A stretch of DNA of 5,574 nt from JBKHJZ01 sp046537875 (GTDB lineage Bacteria > Actinomycetota > Acidimicrobiia > Acidimicrobiales > VFJN01): positions 1 to 5,574 of the forward strand of contig JBKHJZ010000207.1 in the NCBI GenBank assembly GCA_046537875.1. The letters run 5' to 3'. The first letter of the stretch is position 1. The number at the start of each line of letters is the position of its first letter. The position numbers and the translations under genes are program-made. Below, one piece after another: positions 1 through 5,533 of the stretch. The notes under the pieces were generated by a model that was given only the letters and a program-made list of their open reading frames with translations, searched no databases and was not told where the DNA came from.

Positions 1-65
1 GGAGTCCGAGTCCCGCCGCTCACCGGGGCCCGGTTCGACGGCCCGTCCGGACCCGGGCCGACGCC

Positions 66-77
66 GGCACCGGTGCC
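66..77. promoter_or_regulatory. 12-bp perfect palindrome upstream of the first gene (possible operator)
   Basis: GGCACCGGTGCC reads the same on both strands and ends 3 bp before the candidate -10 box at 81-86, so it would lie in the -35/-10 spacer where a repressor could bind. Short GC palindromes are common by chance in DNA this GC-rich, so operator function is only an inference. The rest of 1-94 shows other GC-rich inverted repeats, for example 27-33 with 53-59, but no recognisable gene end. Confidence 0.25.
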
Positions 78-80
78 CGC

Positions 81-86
81 TACGTT
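81..86 (+). promoter_or_regulatory. Candidate -10 box (TACGTT), leaderless-type promoter
   Basis: TACGTT fits the actinobacterial TAnnnT -10 consensus and lies 8 nt before the GTG at 95, so transcription would begin at or next to the start codon. No Shine-Dalgarno sequence precedes that GTG, which agrees with a leaderless transcript. The -35 region is weak; the best candidate is CCGACG at 58-63 with a 17-bp spacer. This box is the main reason for choosing GTG 95 over the in-frame ATG at 212. Confidence 0.5.
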
Positions 87-94
87 GAGCGAGC

Positions 95-2356
95 GTGCTG
101 CGGATCTGGGGACGAGATGGGCGCTGGCGCGCGGCCACGGCCGGGGGAGCGACGCCCCGAGAGCCCGGCACACCGCCCAGGGACGCGGCCGACGGTCCGA
201 CCGGCGGACCGATGCGCCAGGAGCCCGGTGCGCCGTCCGGAGACGCGGCCGCGCCTGCGTGGCGATCGCTGCTGACGGACGCCGCCGTGCTCCTCGGTCT
301 GGCCGGCGTCGCCGTCACCCAGCCCCTGCTCGAGCTGTTCGGCGACAACCCGACCTTCTTCGTGGCCGGTCACTACCGGACGCCCCAGATCGTGGCGTTC
401 GGTGTGGCAGTGGCCGTCGTGCCTGCACTGGTGGTGTTCGCCGTGAGCGGTCTTCCGCGGCTGGTGGGCCGACGCGCGGCTGCGGTGGCACACGGGCTCG
501 GTGTCGCGCTGCTCGCCGGCGCGTTCGGTCTGGTGGTCTGCCGCACCATCGGCATCGACGGTCTCGTCGCCACGGTGCCGATCACGGTGATCCTGGCCAT
601 CGGGGTGGCTCTCGCCGAGTGGCGGTGGCGGCCCGCCCGGCAGTTCCTCGCCTACCTCGCCCTCGGCAACCTGGCGTTCCTCGGCTTCTTCCTGCTGGCC
701 AGCCCCACCGCCGATCTGCTGCGCGCCTCGCCGGTGGATCCCGGTGAGCCGGGCGACGTGCCACCTCTCCGGGGGCCGGTGATCGTCGTGGTGTTCGACG
801 AGTTCCCCGCGACGGCGCTGGTGCGGAGCGACGGGACCATCAACGACCAGCGCTACCCGAACTTCGCCCGCCTGGCCGGGGAGTCCACGTGGTTCCGCAA
901 CGCCGCCAGCGAGTCGGCCGACACCTACAGGTCGCTGCCGACGATCCTGACCGGTGTCGCAGCCTCCGACGACGAGGCGCCGACCTACCGTGACCATCCC
1001 CGCAACTACTTCACGCTGTTCGGGGACCGGTATCCGGCGAACCCGTACAGCACGTTCTCGGACCTCTGCCCGCCCCACCTGTGCGAGCCGTACCGACCGG
1101 CGACGATGCGGCAGATGTTCACCGACGCATCGGTCGTCTACGGGCACCGGGTGCTGCCCGAGCGTCTCCGGCAGGGGCTCCCGCGGGTCGACCGGTCGTG
1201 GGGTAGGTTCGGTGACGGTCTCGGCGTCCAGGCCGCGTTCACCGAGAGCGGTGACGTGAACCTCTTGGGCGCGATCGACCAGGTGCCGTCGGGTGACCTC
1301 GGCCCGATCGGGCAGCCGGGCGCCTTCCGGCGCGAGGTGGCGAAGCTGGGCCCCGAGCCGTCGGTCAACCTCCTGCACGTCCTGATACCGCACCATCCCT
1401 ACCGGCGGACCCCCTGGGGTGCCGTGCTGCCCGACAGCTGGAGCTTCGACGACGCGCCGGAGCGCCCGGGTGATCCCGGGTACGAGGCGTACTACCGGGA
1501 CCTCTACGCCCTCCAGGCGCTCCAGGTCGGCGCCGTCGACCGGTTGCTCGGTGAGATGATCGACCACCTCCGAGCGGTCGGGGCCTGGGACGACGCGCTC
1601 GTCGTGGTCACGTCCGACCACGGGCTCGACATCTCCCCACCCGGGGTCGGCCGCGAGCCGACCGACGACAACCAGGACGAGCTGTACCGGATCCCGCTGT
1701 TCGTCAAGGCCCCCGGCCAGGTCGCTGGCGAGGTGCGCGACGACCCGGCGTCCACCGTGGATGTGTTGCCCTCGATCGTCGACGTGCTCGGCATCGAGAC
1801 CGACTGGGAGTTCGACGGGCGCTCGCTCTACGGCGACGCCCCGGGGGCGTTCGACCGGAGGGTCACCTCGGGCGTCGAGGCGGTGGCCGAGGTTGCGGCC
1901 CGCCACACCGACCGGTACCCGGGCGACGGGTGGGAGGCGCTCGCTGCCGTCGGCGAGGCTGCCGACCTCGTCGGCACGGATGTCCCGTCCCCTCGTGCGG
2001 ACCTGCCGGTCACGGTCGGTGAGCCGAGCGACCTCCGCTGGGTGCTCGATCAGCGCGATCTGCTGGACGAGGACCTGTCGGTCACGAACGGTCCGGTGCC
2101 GTATCTCCTTCGAGGGCGAGTCGTCGGGACGGACGAGGAGCCTCCGGAGCTCGTCGTGGCGATCAACGGCACCGTGGCCGGCATGGTGGGGGGCTACCGG
2201 CCGCACGACGAGGCGTGGGAGTTCAGCGGGGTGATGGCGCCCTACTTCCGCGACGGTCGCAACGAGGTGGTCGCCTACGAGGTGGACCGCTCGGGCGGCG
2301 ACGTGGTGCTGCATCCGGTCGGCGAGGGGGTCGGCGAGGGGGTCGGCGAGGGGTGA
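95..2356 (+). CDS. Membrane-anchored sulfatase/alkaline-phosphatase-superfamily protein (LtaS-like architecture)
   Basis: The 753-aa product probably transfers or hydrolyses a phosphate or sulfate ester on an envelope glycan or lipid; the substrate is unknown. After a hydrophilic Pro/Gly-rich N-terminus (1-55), five hydrophobic segments lie near residues 60-82, 98-120, 128-150, 155-175 and 183-203, which would put the catalytic domain outside the cell. The sulfatase-type domain starts with a VIVVVFDE strand (D235/E236). T277 in ADTYRSLPTILTG sits where a nucleophile is expected. HVLIPHHPY (428-436) resembles the substrate-binding His segment, and TSDHG (506-510) supplies D508 and H509 as metal ligands. 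This matches the E/T/D/H metal site known from LtaS. C325 and C330 (CPPHLC) may form an external disulfide. The C-terminus (about 640-740) looks beta-rich and ends in a GEGV repeat. No formylglycine-type C/S-x-P-x-R motif is visible, so a true sulfatase is less likely. GTG 95 is preferred as start; ATG 212 (M40) is the alternative. Confidence 0.88.
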   Translation: MLRIWGRDGRWRAATAGGATPREPGTPPRDAADGPTGGPMRQEPGAPSGDAAAPAWRSLLTDAAVLLGLAGVAVTQPLLELFGDNPTFFVAGHYRTPQIVAFGVAVAVVPALVVFAVSGLPRLVGRRAAAVAHGLGVALLAGAFGLVVCRTIGIDGLVATVPITVILAIGVALAEWRWRPARQFLAYLALGNLAFLGFFLLASPTADLLRASPVDPGEPGDVPPLRGPVIVVVFDEFPATALVRSDGTINDQRYPNFARLAGESTWFRNAASESADTYRSLPTILTGVAASDDEAPTYRDHPRNYFTLFGDRYPANPYSTFSDLCPPHLCEPYRPATMRQMFTDASVVYGHRVLPERLRQGLPRVDRSWGRFGDGLGVQAAFTESGDVNLLGAIDQVPSGDLGPIGQPGAFRREVAKLGPEPSVNLLHVLIPHHPYRRTPWGAVLPDSWSFDDAPERPGDPGYEAYYRDLYALQALQVGAVDRLLGEMIDHLRAVGAWDDALVVVTSDHGLDISPPGVGREPTDDNQDELYRIPLFVKAPGQVAGEVRDDPASTVDVLPSIVDVLGIETDWEFDGRSLYGDAPGAFDRRVTSGVEAVAEVAARHTDRYPGDGWEALAAVGEAADLVGTDVPSPRADLPVTVGEPSDLRWVLDQRDLLDEDLSVTNGPVPYLLRGRVVGTDEEPPELVVAINGTVAGMVGGYRPHDEAWEFSGVMAPYFRDGRNEVVAYEVDRSGGDVVLHPVGEGVGEGVGEG
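161..250 (+). repeat. Imperfect 30-bp direct repeat in the 5' end of the sulfatase-like gene
   Basis: Positions 161-190 and 221-250 match at about 24 of 30 bases and encode EPGTPPRDAA and EPGAPSGDAA. They are separated by 30 bp. The repeat lies in the hydrophilic cytoplasmic N-terminus before the first membrane segment and looks like an old internal duplication. The alternative ATG start at 212 falls between the copies. Confidence 0.6.
2319..2353 (+). repeat. 12-bp tandem repeat, three copies, at the 3' end of the sulfatase-like gene
   Basis: The unit TCGGCGAGGGGG occurs at 2319-2330 and 2331-2342, and a third copy at 2343-2353 matches except for its last base, which is the first base of the TGA stop. 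Because 12 is a multiple of 3, the repeat adds Val-Gly-Glu-Gly units in frame (C-terminus GEGVGEGVGEG). Such a tract can gain or lose copies by replication slippage without breaking the frame. A structural role is unlikely. Confidence 0.85.
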
Positions 2357-2371
2357 CCCGCATCCGGCGGG
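2357..2371 (+). terminator. Possible short hairpin immediately after the sulfatase-like gene
   Basis: CCCGC (2357-2361) pairs with GCGGG (2367-2371) around a 5-nt loop, starting at the base after the TGA. No T-run follows, so it is not a canonical intrinsic terminator. GC-only hairpins without a U-tract have been proposed to help termination in actinobacteria. A 5-bp stem can easily arise by chance here, so this is weak. Confidence 0.25.
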
Positions 2372-2428
2372 GTGATCGGTGTGACCGGTGTCCGGCGGGA
2401 GCGATCGGCTCCGGGCGGGAGCGATCGG
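2363..2428 (+). repeat. Degenerate 18-20 bp tandem repeat in the intergenic region
   Basis: Three related copies are seen: 2363-2379, 2391-2410 and 2411-2430 (core ends at 2428). The last two are directly adjacent and match at 17 of 20 bases. The first is 1 bp shorter and lies 11 bp before the second. The shared core is roughly TCCGGCGGG followed by a variable triplet and GATCGG. The copies lie 50-120 bp upstream of the fetA -10 box, so they could be repeated protein-binding sites or simple slippage products. The second copy also contains a small GGAGC/GCTCC inverted repeat (2398-2412). Confidence 0.6.
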
Positions 2429-2479
2429 TTCCCGGCGACGACGATGCCGGCCGCTGCGGGAGGTGCACTCTGCGTGACC

Positions 2480-2485
2480 TATGAT
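2480..2485 (+). promoter_or_regulatory. -10 box (TATGAT) of fetAB, leaderless-type promoter
   Basis: TATGAT differs from the sigma-70-type TATAAT consensus at one base and stands out in very GC-rich surroundings. It ends 8 nt before the GTG at 2494, the spacing expected when transcription starts at the first base of the start codon. No clear -35 hexamer is visible. It implies that fetAB is transcribed separately from the upstream gene. Confidence 0.65.
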
Positions 2486-2493
2486 CCGCCGGG

Positions 2494-3318
2494 GTGCCCC
2501 TCTTCGAGCTCGACGATGTCTGGTTGACGCTCGAAGGCCGCGACATCCTCCGCGGGGTGTCGTTCACCGTGGACGACCGGGGGATCACGGTGCTCGCCGG
2601 TCCCTCCGGGTCGGGGAAGACCACGATCCTGCGGCTCCTGAACCGCCTCGAGGTGCCGACCTCCGGCCAGGTTCGCTTCCGGGGAGACCCGCTCGACCGC
2701 CTCGACCCGCTGGCACTACGCCGGCGGGTCGGCATGGTCTTCCAGATGCCGACGACGTTTCCCGGGACCGTGCGCGAGAACCTGCTGGTGGCGGACGCCA
2801 CGGCCCCGGAGGGCGCACTCGTCGCCGCCTTGGACGCGGCCGGCCTCCCGGTGGCCTTCCTCGACCGGCAGGCCGACGAGCTGTCGGGTGGCGAGGCGCA
2901 GCGCATGTGCCTGGCCCGCACGCTGGTGACCGAGCCCGAGGTGCTCCTGATGGACGAGCCCACGTCCGCGCTCGACCGTGAAGCGCGGGACCGGCTCGAG
3001 CGCACGGCCACCGAGCTCGCGGCCGGTGGGCGGCCGATGGTGTGGGTGACCCACGATCTCGGCCAGGCCGACCGGGTGGGCGACCGGGTGGTCGTGATCC
3101 TCGACGGGCGGGTCGCCGATGCTGCGACCCGGGATCGCTACCTGCGCGGTGTGAGCACGACCGGCGGCGGGGACCGAGCGGCGGGCGACGCCCCGGCGGT
3201 GGGCGACGCCCCGGCGGTGGGCGGCGCAGGCGAGGGCGGCGCCCCGGCGGTGGGCGGCGCAGGCGAGGACGGCAGCGGGAGGCCGGCCGACACTCGACGG
3301 GAGGAACGCCATGGATGA
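2494..3318 (+). CDS. fetA: ABC transporter ATP-binding protein, FetA (YbbL) type
   Basis: This is the cytoplasmic ATPase that powers the permease encoded next to it; in E. coli the FetA-FetB pair is linked to iron export and resistance to oxidative stress. All nucleotide-binding motifs are intact: Walker A GPSGSGKTT (36-44), Q-loop Q84, signature LSGGE (130-134), Walker B VLLMDEP (150-156) with catalytic E155, D-loop SALD (158-161) and H-loop H187. The core ends near residue 222, about the full length of E. coli FetA. A further 50 residues form a low-complexity Gly/Ala/Pro tail built from DNA repeats at 3183-3273, not expected in the family. The GTG start is set by the TATGAT box 8 nt upstream, and the protein begins directly with the first beta strand. 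The 3' end overlaps fetB by 8 nt. The ATPase alone resembles PstB-like and other importers; the FetB partner decides the name. The transported metal is inferred. Confidence 0.88.
   Translation: MPLFELDDVWLTLEGRDILRGVSFTVDDRGITVLAGPSGSGKTTILRLLNRLEVPTSGQVRFRGDPLDRLDPLALRRRVGMVFQMPTTFPGTVRENLLVADATAPEGALVAALDAAGLPVAFLDRQADELSGGEAQRMCLARTLVTEPEVLLMDEPTSALDREARDRLERTATELAAGGRPMVWVTHDLGQADRVGDRVVVILDGRVADAATRDRYLRGVSTTGGGDRAAGDAPAVGDAPAVGGAGEGGAPAVGGAGEDGSGRPADTRREERHG
3183..3273 (+). repeat. Compound in-frame tandem repeat encoding the FetA C-terminal tail
   Basis: An 18-bp unit occurs twice without a mismatch (3183-3200 and 3201-3218) and encodes GDAPAV. A 33-bp unit follows at 3219-3251, with an incomplete second copy at 3252-3273 that differs by one base, encoding GGAGEGGAPAV and GGAGEDG. 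All units are multiples of 3 bp, so copy-number change keeps the frame. The near-identity of the copies suggests recent expansion. It lies after the last ATPase motif, so the core enzyme is untouched. Confidence 0.85.
3299..3304 (+). promoter_or_regulatory. Shine-Dalgarno site for fetB
   Basis: GGGAGG lies 6 nt before the ATG at 3311, inside the last codons of fetA. It is the only strong ribosome-binding site in front of a gene in this window, as expected for an internal gene of a transcript whose first gene is leaderless. It fixes the fetB start. Confidence 0.75.
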
Positions 3319-4090
3319 GGCTGCGATCGGCTGGGGAGGGCTGGCGCTCTCCCTGATCCTCGTCGGTCTGGCCGTGGGGCTGTCGATCTGGCAGGGACTC
3401 CGGCTCGAGCGGGAGATGCTCTGGGCCTGCGGGCGCGCGCTGGCCCAGCTCCTGGCGGTCGGTTACGTGCTGATCCTGCTCATCGACGAGGACACCTCGG
3501 TCCTCTGGGCGTGGCTCTGGGTGGTGGGGATGGTCGCGTTCGCCGCGATCACCGTGCGGCGCCGAGCCCGCGAGATCCCCGGCCTCACCGGGCTCGCGCT
3601 CGCCGCCATCGCCGCCTCGGCGACGATCAGCCTGCTCGTGGTGTTCGGCCTGGGGGTGTACCCCAACGTGGCCAGGGCGGTGGTGCCGATCGCCGGCATG
3701 ATGATCGGCAACTCGATCGGCGGGGTGGTGGTGGCCGCCCGGCGCATCATCGGCGAGCTCGCCGACCGGCGCCCCGAGGTGGAGGCCCGCCTCGCACTCG
3801 GGCAGCCGTGGCAGGAGGCGTCCCGACCGTTCACGCGCACAGCCCTGCGCACGGCGCTCACCACGCAGATCGAGAACACCAAGGCGGTCGGCCTGGTGTT
3901 CCTCCCCGGGGCGATGACCGGCCTCATCCTCGCCGGCACCGACCCGGAGGAAGCCGTGCTGGTCCAGGCGGCGCTCATGTACCTCATCCTCGGTTGCGTG
4001 GCCACGAACGCGGTCGTCATCGGCCTCGGGCTCACCCGGCGGCTCTTCACCCCGGACCATCGCCTCGTTCGCCTGGTGCGCGAGGCCTGA
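3311..4090 (+). CDS. fetB: UPF0014-family ABC transporter permease, FetB (YbbM) type
   Basis: This 259-aa inner-membrane protein is the permease partner of FetA; the family includes E. coli FetB, linked to iron export, and the plant ALS3/STAR2 proteins tied to aluminium tolerance. About seven hydrophobic segments appear, near residues 6-26, 38-58, 63-83, 95-116, 125-145, 192-212 and 217-241. Family-typical segments are VPIAGMMIGNSIGG (125-138) and LVFLPGAMTGLILAG (195-209). The charged stretch between them (about 146-190), with ENTKAVG at its end, is the expected cytoplasmic loop that contacts the ATPase. Length matches the family (about 260 aa). The ATG follows a good Shine-Dalgarno site and overlaps the fetA stop by 8 nt, indicating translational coupling. 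Family assignment is strong; the substrate in this organism is inferred. Confidence 0.92.
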   Translation: MDEAAIGWGGLALSLILVGLAVGLSIWQGLRLEREMLWACGRALAQLLAVGYVLILLIDEDTSVLWAWLWVVGMVAFAAITVRRRAREIPGLTGLALAAIAASATISLLVVFGLGVYPNVARAVVPIAGMMIGNSIGGVVVAARRIIGELADRRPEVEARLALGQPWQEASRPFTRTALRTALTTQIENTKAVGLVFLPGAMTGLILAGTDPEEAVLVQAALMYLILGCVATNAVVIGLGLTRRLFTPDHRLVRLVREA

Positions 4091-4091
4091 A

Positions 4092-4107
4092 CCGGTCGCG
4101 CGACCGG
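4092..4107. terminator. Perfect 16-bp palindrome after fetB, candidate hairpin terminator
   Basis: CCGGTCGCGCGACCGG begins one base after the fetB TGA. As RNA it can form a 6-bp stem with a GCGC loop. There is no T-run, so termination would have to be of the U-less type. An operator role is less likely because it lies about 50 bp upstream of the next -10 box. A perfect 16-bp palindrome at a gene boundary is more striking than the other inverted repeats in the window. Confidence 0.45.
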
Positions 4108-4159
4108 GAGGCCGCGGACGATGCCCCGGGGGGCCACAGGAGCCGCGGAGGGGCGCCGG

Positions 4160-4165
4160 TAGCCT
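4160..4165 (+). promoter_or_regulatory. -10 box (TAGCCT) of the flavoprotein gene, leaderless-type promoter
   Basis: TAGCCT ends 6 nt before the GTG at 4172. TAGCCT followed by a purine-rich gap and GTG is a common actinobacterial leaderless layout. No Shine-Dalgarno sequence sits at the proper distance and no -35 box is evident. It suggests the flavoprotein gene is transcribed on its own even though fetB ends only 81 bp upstream. Confidence 0.55.
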
Positions 4166-4171
4166 GAGCAC

Positions 4172-5533
4172 GTGCCCCTGCGGTTCGTGATCATCGGCGG
4201 CGGCCCGGCCGGCAACTCGGCCGCCACCACCGCGGCGCGCCTCGGCGCCCAGGTGACGATGATCGAGCGCGACCTGGTGGGAGGGGCGGCGCACCTGTGG
4301 GACTGCATCCCCTCGAAGGCCATGATCGCCACCGCCGACACCATGGGGATGGTCGGCCGCAGCGAGGGCATGGGCCTCGCGGGGACCAGCGCGCAGCTCG
4401 ACCTCGAGGGCTTGCGCGCCCGCATCAAGGCCATCGAGACCCGGCTCGAGTCGAACATCGTCGACCTGCTCCGCAGCCAGGGTGTCGAGCTGATCGAGGG
4501 GAGCGGGCGCCTGGTCGGCCCGCACGAGGTCGTGGTCGACACCGCCAGCGGCACGACGGAGATCGAGGCCGACGCGATCCTCGTGTCCACCGGGAGCCGG
4601 CCCCGCATCCCCGACTGGGCCGACGTGGACGGCGAGCGCATCCTCACCACCCGCGACGCCTACCCGCCGCCAGAGATGCCCGAGCACCTGGTGGTGATCG
4701 GCTCGGGGGTGACCGGCGTCGAGTTCGTGCACATGTTCTCGTCGCTGGGCAGCGAGGTGACGCTGATCGTCAGCCGCCAGCAGGTGCTGCCCCAGAAGGA
4801 CCCCGAGGTCGCGGCGGCTCTCGAGGACGAGCTGCTGCAGCGCGGCGTCCACCTGCTGAAGGGCGCCCGGGCGGTCGGCATCGACCGCACCGATGGCGGC
4901 GTGGCCGTGCGCTGCTCCGACGGTCGCATCGCCTCGGGGAGCCACGCCCTGCTGGCCATCGGGTCGATCCCCAACAGCGACGGGATCGGCCTCGAGGCGG
5001 CGGGTGTGGAGGTCGACGCGCACGGTCACCTGCCGATCAACCACCACTGCGTCACCAACGTCCCGCACGTCTACGCGGCCGGTGACGTCTCCGGGAAGCT
5101 GCCGCTCTCGTCGGTGGCCGCGATGCAGGGGCGCAAGATCGCCGAGCACGTGATGGGCCTGCACACGCGGGTGCACCGGCACCTCGACTATGACAAGGCC
5201 GCCTCGGCCATCTTCACCCAGCCGGAGATCGCCGACGTGGGCCTGGCCGAGGCGGACGCCTTCGCCGAGGGCCGGAAGCTGCGGGTCACCAAGGTGCCGT
5301 TCTCGGCGTCGGCCAAGGCGCTCATCAACAACGAGCCGAAGGGCTTCGTGAAGATCCTCTCGGACCCGGCCACCGGCGTGGTGCTCGGCGGTTCGATCGT
5401 CGGCAGGCACGCGGCCGAGCTGGTCTCCGTGCTGGCGGTGGCCGTGACCAACGGCCTGCGGGTCAACGACATCGTCGAGAGCCTGATGGTGCACCCGTCG
5501 CTGGCAGAGGCCCTCGCCGAAGCCGCGGAGTGA
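4172..5533 (+). CDS. FAD-dependent NAD(P)H oxidoreductase without redox disulfide (LpdA/NAD(P)H-quinone dehydrogenase-like)
   Basis: A 453-aa cytoplasmic flavoprotein with the lipoamide dehydrogenase/glutathione reductase fold, probably moving electrons from NAD(P)H through FAD to a quinone or similar acceptor. The FAD site shows GGGPAG (9-14), E32 at the end of the second strand and YAAGD (301-305). The pyridine nucleotide site shows GSGVTG (177-182); S201/R202 after the next strand hint at NADPH, but this is weak. The dimerisation domain runs from about 339 to the end. The usual CxxxxC disulfide is broken: the segment reads GGAAHLWDCIPSKA (37-50), keeping only C45, so dihydrolipoamide dehydrogenase or disulfide reductase activity is not expected. 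By recall it resembles M. tuberculosis LpdA (Rv3303c), which also lacks the pair; that protein is longer, about 490 aa. The C-terminal H441-P-x-x-x-E446 dyad is kept. Soluble transhydrogenase (SthA) is the main alternative. The start follows a TAGCCT box. Confidence 0.85.
   Translation: MPLRFVIIGGGPAGNSAATTAARLGAQVTMIERDLVGGAAHLWDCIPSKAMIATADTMGMVGRSEGMGLAGTSAQLDLEGLRARIKAIETRLESNIVDLLRSQGVELIEGSGRLVGPHEVVVDTASGTTEIEADAILVSTGSRPRIPDWADVDGERILTTRDAYPPPEMPEHLVVIGSGVTGVEFVHMFSSLGSEVTLIVSRQQVLPQKDPEVAAALEDELLQRGVHLLKGARAVGIDRTDGGVAVRCSDGRIASGSHALLAIGSIPNSDGIGLEAAGVEVDAHGHLPINHHCVTNVPHVYAAGDVSGKLPLSSVAAMQGRKIAEHVMGLHTRVHRHLDYDKAASAIFTQPEIADVGLAEADAFAEGRKLRVTKVPFSASAKALINNEPKGFVKILSDPATGVVLGGSIVGRHAAELVSVLAVAVTNGLRVNDIVESLMVHPSLAEALAEAAE

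Noticed and set aside
27..59. Inverted repeat GGCCCGG (27-33) / CCGGGCC (53-59) as a terminator of an upstream gene
   Set aside because: The stem is 7 bp with a 19-nt loop and no T-run, and there is no visible upstream gene. It is within chance expectation for this composition.
1..88. Possible 3' end of an upstream gene (frame open from base 1 to a TGA at 86-88)
   Set aside because: The 28 residues are Arg/Pro/Ser/Gly-rich with no family signal, and the stop overlaps the candidate -10 box. Short open stretches are expected in this GC-rich DNA. It cannot be excluded as a disordered C-terminus.
73..747. A + strand open frame of 224 codons overlapping the start of the sulfatase-like gene
   Set aside because: The product is almost entirely Arg, Ala, Gly and Pro without structure. 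It is an out-of-frame reading of the true gene, whose frame encodes membrane helices here.
80..2314. A 744-codon open frame on the - strand opposite the sulfatase-like gene
   Set aside because: Same low-complexity Arg/Gly/Val/His-rich composition, no recognisable motif, and the + strand gene has clear membrane segments and metal-site motifs.
2319..2430. Repeats around the first gene's end as a CRISPR array
   Set aside because: Units are 12-20 bp, directly adjacent or nearly so, without unique spacers of regular length, and part of them is coding. These are simple tandem repeats.
2585..5494. A 969-codon open frame on the - strand opposite fetA, fetB and the flavoprotein gene
   Set aside because: Its product is rich in His, Arg, Asp, Val and Gly with no domain-like segments, as expected for an antisense frame in very GC-rich coding DNA. 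The opposite strand carries three genes with clear family motifs, so it is a shadow.
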